From Actinomycetota bacterium (GTDB lineage: Bacteria > Actinomycetota > Aquicultoria > Aquicultorales > Aquicultoraceae): a DNA stretch of 5,579 bases. The DNA is taken from assembly GCA_030017355.1 (NCBI GenBank), contig JASEIR010000021.1, positions 1-5,579 of the forward strand, in the 5' to 3' direction. Positions within the stretch are counted from its first letter, which is position 1. The number at the start of each line of letters is the position of its first letter. Under the pieces are notes generated by a model, which made no database searches, was not told where the DNA came from, and saw only the letters and a program-made list of their open reading frames with translations. Below are positions 1 to 4,952 of the stretch, in pieces. The position numbers were made by a program, and so were the translations under genes.

Positions 1-60
1 TAGGGGAGGGTGATACCCGCTTTCTAGACCCAAATCTGGACCCTTGCCCTCATCTCTTGC

Positions 61-88
61 CCGTCCTCCGTCTCCAGTCTCCGGTCTG
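61..88. repeat. Short degenerate 7-bp tandem repeat
   Basis: Four consecutive 7-mers share the pattern C-N-G-T-C-T-C: CCGTCCT, CCGTCTC, CAGTCTC and CGGTCTG. The tract is pyrimidine-rich on the plus strand and sits just upstream of the first inverted-repeat element. It is too short and degenerate to assign a role; slippage-derived sequence next to a repeat cluster is the simplest reading. Confidence 0.4.
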
Positions 89-96
89 CCTTTATT

Positions 97-163
97 AGAG
101 ATTGCCTGAGCCTGTTGCGAGGCACTGAAAGTGCCGTGGCAATCTCCTCGCAATGACAGTTTT
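97..163. repeat. Inverted-repeat element, copy A (REP/MITE-like)
   Basis: The arms GAGATTGCC (98-106) and GGCAATCTC (138-146) are exact reverse complements. They enclose a second perfect hairpin, GGCACT-GAA-AGTGCC (121-135). The element ends in CTCGCAATGACAG followed by a T-run. The CTCGCAATGACAG end (reverse complement CTGTCATTGCGAG) is the signature of a dispersed palindromic repeat family seen in many bacterial genomes, often mis-annotated as small proteins. It has no coding capacity. The nested stems suggest a structured transcript or a non-autonomous element mobilised in trans; that role is inferred. Confidence 0.75.
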
Positions 164-210
164 TTGTTCCCCTTCCTCTCAAGTTGAGTCGGTCTCTTAT
201 TCCTATGGGG

Positions 211-230
211 CTCCTTGCAATGACAGTTTT
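211..230. repeat. Partial copy of the inverted-repeat family
   Basis: CTCCTTGCAATGACAG followed by TTTT matches the right end of copy A (144-163) at 19 of 20 positions. The left arm is missing. It is best read as a decayed or truncated element lying between copies A and B. Confidence 0.6.
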
Positions 231-238
231 AACTACCT

Positions 239-298
239 CTGTCATTGCGAGCGACTGTAAGCCGTAGGGAAGTCGTGGCAATCTCCTCGTGATGACAG
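239..298. repeat. Inverted-repeat element, copy B (REP/MITE-like)
   Basis: The ends CTGTCATTGCGAG (239-251) and CTCGTGATGACAG (286-298) are inverted repeats matching at 11 of 13 positions. The right half contains GTGGCAATCTCCTCG, shared with copy A (136-150). About 34 bp lie between the ends, with no coding potential. Unlike copy A, both terminal CTGTCAT...ATGACAG ends are present, so this is the more complete element of the cluster. Confidence 0.75.
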
Positions 299-446
299 GT
301 TTTTCCTCCCTTGAAGGATTTGGTTGAGCTCTCTTTTTAGTTTCACTTTCAGGCTTAAGGCTTTCAAAATGGCAGTTGTCAAGCATCAAGAAAGTTGAAT
401 TGCAAAATCCCTAGTCTTAGAGTCTAGGTTACTTGCTCTTTAGTTG

Positions 447-489
447 TTCTTACATTTTTGTAAAATGTTATTCTTGCATTTTTGTAAAA
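447..489. promoter_or_regulatory. Tandem palindromes, candidate operator pair
   Basis: TTCTTACATTTTTGTAAAA (447-465) and TTCTTGCATTTTTGTAAAA (471-489) are 19-bp direct repeats with one mismatch, set 24 bp apart. Each contains a dyad: the first is perfect, TTACA-TTTT-TGTAA (450-463), and the second is TTGCA-TTTT-TGTAA (474-487). Two near-identical dyads in tandem are the usual shape of a cooperative repressor site. A weak sigma-70-like pair (TTGTTC at 444-449, TGTTAT at 466-471, spacer 16) overlaps the first copy. The likely target is the KGG/dikinase transcript about 200 bp downstream. The regulator is unknown and the functional claim is inference. Confidence 0.4.
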
Positions 490-670
490 CCCCCGGCATT
501 CAAGTGAACATTTTTTGCATGATTAGCTGTTTCGCTGGCAGTGATATACCCAACCCGACCTGACGCCAAGGTTATAAGAGTAGAAGCATAAAGCACGCAG
601 GAAGCTTTCCGTGAATATTTCTTTAAAGGCGAGTTATGTCAAAAAGTCCAAAACGTGGGTAAAGAAACCC

Positions 671-678
671 AAAGGAGG
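671..678 (+). promoter_or_regulatory. Strong Shine-Dalgarno site for the KGG gene
   Basis: AAAGGAGG lies 8 nt before the ATG at 687 and is a near-full complement of the 16S rRNA tail, which fixes that start. A small 5-bp dyad, TGGGT (656-660) and ACCCA (667-671), abuts it; the hairpin is too weak to be called a regulatory element on its own. Confidence 0.8.
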
Positions 679-686
679 CGAGATCG

Positions 687-968
687 ATGGCGGAAGAAAA
701 AGGTAAAATGACCGTCGGCGAAGCTGGCCATAAGGGTGGCGAAACCACCTCGAAAAAGTACGGACCCGAATTTTATGAGGAGATAGGCAAAAAGGGCGGC
801 AAGACAACCTCTGAGAAATATGGGCACGAGTTCTACGAGGAAATCGGACACAAAGGCGGAGAGACGGTTTCCAAGAAATACGGTCATGAATTTTATGAAG
901 AGATAGGCCACAAGGGCGGTCAAAAGGTAAGGGAACTCATCGAAAAAGGCAAAGAGGAAATGGTCTAA
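687..968 (+). CDS. KGG-repeat stress-type protein
   Basis: A 93-aa hydrophilic protein built from four 20-residue repeats: residues 14-33, 34-53, 54-73 and 74-93. Each begins G-[HK]-K-G-G, and the first three continue to a K-Y-G-x-E-F-Y-E-E-I tail. In the last unit this tail is replaced by a charged, helix-like Glu/Lys ending. This is the KGG ('stress-induced bacterial acidophilic repeat') family, which includes Bacillus GsiB, a general-stress and glucose-starvation protein. KGG proteins are small, highly charged and probably largely disordered, and have been likened to plant LEA proteins. There are no cysteines, signal peptide or membrane segments, so it should be cytoplasmic. The ATG at 687 is fixed by AAAGGAGG 8 nt upstream. 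The dikinase gene starts only 13 bp after its stop, so co-transcription is likely. The family call is secure; a protective stress role is inferred from the family. Confidence 0.9.
   Translation: MAEEKGKMTVGEAGHKGGETTSKKYGPEFYEEIGKKGGKTTSEKYGHEFYEEIGHKGGETVSKKYGHEFYEEIGHKGGQKVRELIEKGKEEMV
726..965 (+). repeat. Four 60-bp in-frame repeats encoding the KGG units
   Basis: Units start at 726, 786, 846 and 906, each exactly 60 bp. The encoded peptides of the first three are nearly identical, yet their codons differ at many third positions (for example GAATTTTATGAGGAG, GAGTTCTACGAGGAA and GAATTTTATGAAGAG for E-F-Y-E-E). This indicates old duplications kept similar at the protein level rather than recent DNA amplification. 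Confidence 0.85.
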
Positions 969-981
969 GTGAGATGGTTGG

Positions 982-3192
982 ATGCAGCTTTATTTTTCAT
1001 ACGATGATGTAAAGCCTAATCAAATCCCAATTGTTGGTGGCAAGGGCTATAGCATAGCTATGGTGCACCAGGCAGGCCTTAATGTTCCGCAGGGTTATAT
1101 TCTTTCAGCTGAGGCATTCCGAAAGGTAATAGCTGATGCTGAAATCGATGAATATCTTGCTGCCTTTATCTCACCCGATGTACCACACAGGGCGCTTTGG
1201 GAGATTTGCGAACGTCTGCGAAGCTCTGTAATCTCAGCTGCAGTTAGTGATGAGATAAGAGCTACTCTTCATGAAATTTATGACAGGTTAATTGCAACTG
1301 CACCAGCTGGTCTTATTGTTAGAAGTTCAGCAACAGTTGAGGATACGCCAAAGGCAAGCCTAGCTGGAATCCTTGATTCATTTCCAGATATACGGAATTT
1401 TGACGATCTTGTTGTCGCTGTTCGCAAGTGTTGGGCATCTATCTTTACCCCTGAGTCGCACATCTATCTTCAAGCGCAGGGCTTGCTTAAAGCCAATATA
1501 AGAGTAGCTGTCTTGATACAGGTTATGGTGCCTGCTCAAAGATCGGGGGTAGTCTTTTCAACAGACCCAGTTACAGGGGACAGCGATAAGGTTGTTATTG
1601 AAGCTATCTTCGGTTTTGGTGAAGAGATTGTCTCAGGTGAGGTAACGCCAGAGCGCTATGTCTATTCACGTAAACGAAAAGCGGTAATAAGTCGAAAGAT
1701 GGGCAGACAAGCTGAATTCATCACCGCCAAAGGTGAGAGAAGACCAGTTTTCGAGGAGCTTAAACAGGTTCCAAAACTTAGCGAGCAAGAGGTTTACGAA
1801 CTGGCTAATATCGGGGTTAAGTTGGAAGAGATATTTGGGAGACCGCAAGATATTGAGTGGGCGTTTGATAATCACATCCTGTACATTTTGCAATCAAGGC
1901 CAATTGTTGCTACTGAAAGGCTTGAGAAGCTATTCCCGCAAGTTGGCGAGGAAACTGTGCTACTTAGGGGAAGTGGTGTAAGCCCGGCAGTGGGCTCAGG
2001 CCGAGTTCGCATAATTACACCCGAGAGCATTCCAGAGGTTGACCCCAATACTGTAGTTGTAGCAGAAAGGATTACCAATGACCTTGCAATTAAATTGAGA
2101 AGGGCTGCTGCCGTTGTAACCGATGAGGGTGGAGCAACAAGCCATGGCGCTAATATATTGCGTGAATTCGGCATAGCAAGTGTCCTTGCTACTGGCAATG
2201 CTACCCAAAAACTAAAAGAGGGGCAGGTTGTAACAGTAGATGGTTTTAGAGGGGTTATCTACGAAGGAGACCTTGCTGTAAGAACAAGTGAAATATCAGC
2301 TGTTCCAAAAACCCATATGAAGGTATTTGTCTCGATTTTAATTCCCGAGCGAGCACGAAACGTGGCGCCTTTTGCTGACGGTGTATCATCGCTTCGCGAT
2401 GATTACTTCATGTTTGAGTCAGGGGTTCATCCGCTAAAAATGATTAGAGAAGGTTCAGGAATGTACCTTGAGGATGCTATTACCAATGGGATTATTCACA
2501 CGTTGCTGATGTTTGGCAACAAGCCTGTTTGGTACAAAACTATGGATGCGCCAACTGACGAGTTTAGAAGGCTTAAGGGGTCAGAAGACCCAGAAGAAAG
2601 AAATCCTCTCTTCGGATGGCGGGGGATAGGTCGTGAGCTTGAAGAGATCGATATGCTTAAACTTGAGCTCACTGCTATCAAAAGAGCACTTAACAAGGCT
2701 GATGGAAATTTAGGTATCAAGCTGCCGTTTATCAGGTTTGTAAGCGAGCTTCGCGACGCGAAAGCTGCTATGCGCGAAGTCGGCTTGCGTCCACATCAGG
2801 ATGTTAAAGTTGGTATATCAATTGAGACTCCTGCTGTTGTTTATACTTTAAGCGATTTTATAAGTGAGGGAATTGATTTCATAAGTGTAGGGTTGAGTGA
2901 CCTTGTTATGTGCACACTTGCCCTGGACCGTGAGAGCCAAAAGGTCGCTGAGTTTTTCAAACCCAATCATCCTGCAGTCTTACACCTTTTAAGTGAAGTG
3001 GCCTCTGCAGCTAAGAAAAACGGCATATTTACCTGCGTAGCTGGTGAGAGTGCAAGAGATCCAGCTGTTCTCCCATCTCTTGTTTCAATGGAGTTTGATG
3101 CCATTGGAGTCTCGCTTCCTTTTTTCGCTGATATTAAGCGGGAGGTTGCTCATGTGGAGGACGAGCTTAGAAAGAAGCGCCGCCTGGCTTAA
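982..3192 (+). CDS. PEP synthase/PPDK-family dikinase with altered PEP site
   Basis: A 736-aa three-domain protein of the phosphoenolpyruvate synthase family (ATP + pyruvate + water to PEP + AMP + phosphate in true members). Residues 1-325 are the ATP-grasp domain: GGKG with Lys21, R-S-S-A-T-V-E-D with Arg114, D-I-E-W with Glu292, and Q-S-R-P (304-307). Residues about 330-430 are the swivelling domain, with the phospho-carrier His388 in G-G-A-T-S-H-G. Residues about 445-730 are the TIM barrel. Retained there are Arg472, Arg547, Glu615 (I-E-T-P), Asp640 and Arg650. Compared with enzyme I, PPDK and PpsA, the catalytic-site Arg is Lys519, the Asn of G-[TS]-N-D is Ser639, and the Cys of [MI]-C-G-[EQ] is Ala687, with a Cys two residues earlier (685). 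It is slightly shorter than E. coli PpsA (792 aa). ATG 982 is the first start after an in-frame TGA (970-972); its ribosome site is weak. The fold is certain but the acceptor substrate is not. Confidence 0.93.
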   Translation: MQLYFSYDDVKPNQIPIVGGKGYSIAMVHQAGLNVPQGYILSAEAFRKVIADAEIDEYLAAFISPDVPHRALWEICERLRSSVISAAVSDEIRATLHEIYDRLIATAPAGLIVRSSATVEDTPKASLAGILDSFPDIRNFDDLVVAVRKCWASIFTPESHIYLQAQGLLKANIRVAVLIQVMVPAQRSGVVFSTDPVTGDSDKVVIEAIFGFGEEIVSGEVTPERYVYSRKRKAVISRKMGRQAEFITAKGERRPVFEELKQVPKLSEQEVYELANIGVKLEEIFGRPQDIEWAFDNHILYILQSRPIVATERLEKLFPQVGEETVLLRGSGVSPAVGSGRVRIITPESIPEVDPNTVVVAERITNDLAIKLRRAAAVVTDEGGATSHGANILREFGIASVLATGNATQKLKEGQVVTVDGFRGVIYEGDLAVRTSEISAVPKTHMKVFVSILIPERARNVAPFADGVSSLRDDYFMFESGVHPLKMIREGSGMYLEDAITNGIIHTLLMFGNKPVWYKTMDAPTDEFRRLKGSEDPEERNPLFGWRGIGRELEEIDMLKLELTAIKRALNKADGNLGIKLPFIRFVSELRDAKAAMREVGLRPHQDVKVGISIETPAVVYTLSDFISEGIDFISVGLSDLVMCTLALDRESQKVAEFFKPNHPAVLHLLSEVASAAKKNGIFTCVAGESARDPAVLPSLVSMEFDAIGVSLPFFADIKREVAHVEDELRKKRRLA

Positions 3193-3272
3193 ATCACATA
3201 ATCCAGGGTCGCAAATCACGCTGTTAGAACCGCCCAAAGCGGGGAATGAAGAAATATGATGTCATAATCAAC

Positions 3273-3280
3273 GGAGGTGA
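3273..3280 (+). promoter_or_regulatory. Shine-Dalgarno site deciding the DUF378 start
   Basis: GGAGGTGA lies 5 nt before the ATG at 3286. A GTG in the same frame at 3277 falls inside this motif and so cannot be served by it. This argues for the ATG as the true start. Confidence 0.75.
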
Positions 3281-3285
3281 GACAA

Positions 3286-3567
3286 ATGCCACAGAGGCTC
3301 AACTGGCTAGACTGGACCGCGCTTGTCTTGGCAATCATCGGCGCGCTTAACTGGGGTCTGGTTGGATTCTTTAATTTTGACCTAATCAGGCTTATCTTTG
3401 GCACTGGCAGCTCACCAACCGCAGTGGTAAGTACACTATCACGCATTATCTTTGCCATTGTCGGATTGGGCGGTCTATACTCGATATATACTCTTGTTAA
3501 GATTGGCCGTATGCAGGCCCGTATGATGCCAGCGGAAGAGCGTGAGCGCATGAGAAGGGCTGCTTAA
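3286..3567 (+). CDS. DUF378 family small membrane protein
   Basis: A 93-aa protein with two hydrophobic segments, about residues 8-28 and 50-70. The first carries I-G-A-L-N-W-G-L-V-G-F-F, the hallmark of the DUF378 family. The second follows a short loop and S-R-I-I-F-A-I-V-G-L-G-G-L-Y, also typical. The C-terminal tail (about 73-93) is rich in Arg, Met and Glu, so it is probably cytoplasmic. The family has no established biochemical function; its members are small inner-membrane proteins. I chose ATG 3286 over the in-frame GTG at 3277 because that GTG lies within the ribosome-binding site. The gene is 93 bp downstream of the dikinase with no clear terminator between them, and a strong hairpin follows 20 bp after its stop. 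It could be the last gene of the KGG-dikinase transcript or have its own promoter. Confidence 0.9.
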   Translation: MPQRLNWLDWTALVLAIIGALNWGLVGFFNFDLIRLIFGTGSSPTAVVSTLSRIIFAIVGLGGLYSIYTLVKIGRMQARMMPAEERERMRRAA

Positions 3568-3587
3568 TTATCCCGTCTTAATGTAAT

Positions 3588-3622
3588 GAAAAAGCGGGTG
3601 GCAAATTGCCACCCGCTTTTTC
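3588..3622 (+). terminator. Rho-independent terminator after the DUF378 gene
   Basis: A perfect 15-bp stem (3588-3602 with 3608-3622) encloses the 5-nt loop AAATT. The GC-rich core is AGCGGGTGGC / GCCACCCGCT, with A5 on the left and T5 on the right. The symmetric A- and T-tracts mean it could act in both directions, but no convergent gene lies nearby. It closes the KGG-dikinase-DUF378 group. Confidence 0.9.
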
Positions 3623-3693
3623 GCGTTCCTTTTTGCTGGCCATTTTTTACGCGGCGGGGATTTTACATTTCGATGCTTTTAGCTGTTTATAAA

Positions 3694-3733
3694 TGTCATG
3701 CTGAGCCGGAGCGTTAGCGGAGGCGAAGAATCC
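3694..3733. repeat. TGTCATGCTGAGC-type dispersed repeat fragment
   Basis: TGTCATGCTGAGCC at 3694-3707 followed by GGCGAAGAATCC at 3722-3733 matches the common dispersed repeat with the layout GTCAT-[TG]CTGAGC...GCGAAGAATC. It is related in design to the GTCATTGCGAG elements at 97-298 but is a separate subfamily. It lies in the 253-bp spacer between the DUF378 and zinc-ribbon genes and has no coding potential. Only one copy of this subfamily is in the window, so its boundaries are approximate. Confidence 0.55.
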
Positions 3734-3736
3734 AAG

Positions 3737-3750
3737 TTGACCTAAGTCAA
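3737..3750. promoter_or_regulatory. Perfect dyad TTGAC-CTAA-GTCAA
   Basis: A 5-4-5 perfect inverted repeat lies about 70 bp upstream of the zinc-ribbon gene, where a promoter or operator would be expected. Its left half, TTGACC, also resembles a -35 box, but no good -10 lies 16-18 bp downstream. A transcription-factor site is possible; chance cannot be excluded for a dyad this short. Confidence 0.25.
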
Positions 3751-3820
3751 TGACTGTTGCCCTAAATACTGCTATGCTTTAGCTAGATTAATTTAATATA
3801 AGTTCTTAGGGGAGGAGAAA

Positions 3821-4096
3821 ATGATGGCTGCAATGGCTGGCAAATGCCCAGGGTCAGATATGAGAAATCTTACAGCTGGCATATATGGCTGCGAGAAATG
3901 CGGATATGCGGTTGAAATATTTTCAGACGAGTTGCGCAGAAGATGCCCGCAATGTAAAGAATGGGTGTATAAAAAAGAGGCGCCATCATGCGTGCAGTGG
4001 TGTAAATCAGCGCGCGAATGTCTTGGTGAAGAACGCTGGAAAGCTGTAATGGAAGCTTTGGGCAAGGATATAGAGGAAGAAAAGACATCCAAATGA
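3821..4096 (+). CDS. Small Cys-rich zinc-ribbon protein
   Basis: A 91-aa soluble protein with eight cysteines at residues 9, 24, 27, 42, 45, 57, 61 and 67. C24-x2-C27 and C42-x2-C45, separated by 14 residues, form a classic zinc ribbon (Y-G-C-E-K-C-G and R-C-P-Q-C). The flanks are also distinctive: an N-terminal C-P-G-S-D-x-R-x-L-T-A and a C-terminal P-S-C-x3-C-x5-C-L-G-E-E-R-W. I recall this combination from small hypothetical proteins and from domains attached to phosphohydrolase-like proteins in anaerobes; I cannot name a characterised member. The tail is acidic and helical. A GGAGG at 3811-3815 serves ATG 3821 (5-nt spacing) or ATG 3824 (8 nt), so the start is uncertain by one codon. The gene stands alone after the terminator at 3588-3622 and converges on the hydrolase gene 52 bp away. 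Metal binding is well supported; the role is unknown. Confidence 0.85.
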   Translation: MMAAMAGKCPGSDMRNLTAGIYGCEKCGYAVEIFSDELRRRCPQCKEWVYKKEAPSCVQWCKSARECLGEERWKAVMEALGKDIEEEKTSK

Positions 4097-4148
4097 AAGA
4101 CACCCTAATGAGAAGATATCCTACTGATAACATTTCATGCTATGCATA

Positions 4149-4829
4149 TTATGCTGCAGCTGCACCAAATTCTTCAATTAGCTTCTCTTTGAACCAATTA
4201 ACTGTAAGTTCAAGGACTATCCTGTAATGAACTGGATTTGTAAACAGATGGTTGGCTCCTTCAATTACTTTAAGAGAAACCAAAGCAGTCATTGCTCTTG
4301 AAAACATCTTGGTATAGGGAAGAAGCGGGTCTTCAGAGCCTTGAATAAAAAGCGTCGGCGTTTTGATTTCCGATGCACGCTCATAGAGGTCAGGAAAGTA
4401 ACCATCGGTTCTAGGTGCCCTTAAAACCATTGTTACTATATAGGCCTCAAGACTATGGTAAAGTAAACTATAATATAGGCAGACCAAACATCCCGAGCTT
4501 GAGCCGTGAAGAGCAATTCTTCTATTGTCAATTTCTTTCCTTCCTTTTGCTAGAAATACAGCGTGTCTTAAATCATCTAATTGTTGAAAAATTGTTGATT
4601 CTTCTTTAGTCCCTTCGCTTTCCCCGTGGCCCGTAAAATCAATCAAAAATGTCGCTATGCCATGGTTGACGAGTTCATTTGATATTGGTATGCTTCGAGG
4701 GCTGTCCTTTCCGCTGTCAAAGCCGTGAGAAAACACAACAATTGGAAATGGGGGATTAGCGCTGGGAAGATTTAGAACACCTGCTAGCCGATATCCTTTT
4801 GAGTTAAAGAAAAAAATCTTCTCCCTCAT
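4149..4829 (-). CDS. Alpha/beta hydrolase (S33/Hydrolase_4-like)
   Basis: A 226-aa serine hydrolase with the usual order of motifs. The oxyanion-hole H-G is at residues 35-36 and the G-H-G-E-S loop at 67-71. The nucleophile elbow G-S-S-S-G is at 109-113, with Ser111 as nucleophile. The acid Asp167 lies in G-S-E-D-P, and the catalytic His194 in G-A-N-H. All three triad residues are present, so it should be active. Likely substrates are esters, peptides or acyl compounds; the sequence does not say which. There is no signal peptide, so it is cytoplasmic. The N-terminus M-R-E-K-I-F-F-F-N-S-K-G fits the typical first strand and favours the ATG at 4829; a TTG at 4862 would add 11 residues. Neither start has a clear ribosome site. 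The gene is divergent from the 191-aa gene and convergent with the zinc-ribbon gene, so it is probably transcribed alone. Confidence 0.88.
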   Translation of the reverse strand: MREKIFFFNSKGYRLAGVLNLPSANPPFPIVVFSHGFDSGKDSPRSIPISNELVNHGIATFLIDFTGHGESEGTKEESTIFQQLDDLRHAVFLAKGRKEIDNRRIALHGSSSGCLVCLYYSLLYHSLEAYIVTMVLRAPRTDGYFPDLYERASEIKTPTLFIQGSEDPLLPYTKMFSRAMTALVSLKVIEGANHLFTNPVHYRIVLELTVNWFKEKLIEEFGAAAA

Positions 4830-4879
4830 GCCAGATTTATTGGCATTCGCATAAAAAAACAAACAATTTTTTATAAATG

Positions 4880-4891
4880 GCTCTCGAGAGC
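4880..4891. promoter_or_regulatory. 12-bp perfect palindrome in divergent spacer
   Basis: GCTCTCGAGAGC is a perfect 12-bp dyad in the spacer between the hydrolase (minus) and the 191-aa gene (plus). If the TATAAT at 4898-4903 on the minus strand is the hydrolase -10 box, this palindrome begins at about +1 of that transcript, a classic position for a repressor site. It could also form a small hairpin in the 5' leader. Either role is inference. Confidence 0.35.
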
Positions 4892-4897
4892 TGAATC

Positions 4898-4926
4898 ATT
4901 ATATCCGATAAAACCGCCAGAGAAAA
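4898..4926 (-). promoter_or_regulatory. Candidate promoter for the hydrolase gene
   Basis: On the minus strand a consensus TATAAT (4903 to 4898) has TTTTCT (4926 to 4921) 17 bp upstream. The -10 box is perfect but the -35 is poor (3 of 6). Transcription would begin near 4891, leaving a leader of about 60 nt before the ATG at 4829. The region is AT-rich, so a chance match is possible. Confidence 0.35.
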
Positions 4927-4940
4927 TAAAATGAATCGGC

Positions 4941-4947
4941 GAGGAGG
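4941..4947 (+). promoter_or_regulatory. Shine-Dalgarno site fixing a GTG start
   Basis: GAGGAGG lies 5 nt before GTG 4953. The only nearby ATG upstream (4931) is in another frame. The site therefore supports the GTG start of the 191-aa gene. Confidence 0.75.
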
Positions 4948-4952
4948 AAAGG

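Larger units (their letters stand above)
1..686. other. Gene-free, repeat-rich upstream region
   Basis: I see no convincing protein or RNA gene here. The only long open frame (minus strand, 24-389) runs through the repeat elements and translates to the low-information peptide typical of such repeats (a CHCEE-type string), so I treat it as spurious. The region holds a 7-bp tandem (61-88), two ~60-bp inverted-repeat elements (97-163 and 239-298), a 20-bp fragment of the same family (211-230), two tandem palindromes (447-489) and the leader of the KGG gene. From about 300 to 445 and from 490 to 670 I see no clear signal beyond AT-rich patches. The KGG promoter should lie in this region, but I could not place a convincing -35/-10 pair. 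Confidence 0.7.

Noticed and set aside
24..389. Minus-strand 121-aa open frame
   Set aside because: It runs through the inverted-repeat elements and encodes the CHCEE-type peptide that such repeats produce; it has no recognisable domain or sensible start context.
636..662. Eight-codon open frame (MSKSPKRG) just before the KGG ribosome site
   Set aside because: It could be a leader peptide, but its ribosome site is weak, it lacks runs of one amino acid, and no alternative hairpins accompany it.
639..923. Minus-strand 94-aa hydrophobic open frame opposite the KGG gene
   Set aside because: It is the antisense shadow of a four-fold in-frame repeat; the plus-strand frame has a strong ribosome site and matches a known family.
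1666..2720. Several 70-108-aa frames overlapping the dikinase on both strands
   Set aside because: The dikinase frame carries the domain motifs throughout; the others show no motif or start signal and are shadows.
3230..3246. Possible hairpin CCGC...GCGG between the dikinase and DUF378 genes
   Set aside because: The stem is only 4 bp and no T-run follows, so it is not a credible terminator.
3044..3259. 71-aa plus-strand frame spanning the dikinase end
   Set aside because: It mostly overlaps the conserved C-terminus of the dikinase in another frame and shows no motif.
4097..4148. Possible bidirectional terminator between the convergent zinc-ribbon and hydrolase genes
   Set aside because: I found no GC-rich stem with a T-tract, only short chance palindromes such as ATGCAT and CTGCAG.
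4860..4862. TTG start for the hydrolase, adding 11 residues
   Set aside because: No ribosome site precedes it, and the added residues do not fit the family N-terminus; the ATG at 4829 is preferred, though that too lacks a clear ribosome site.
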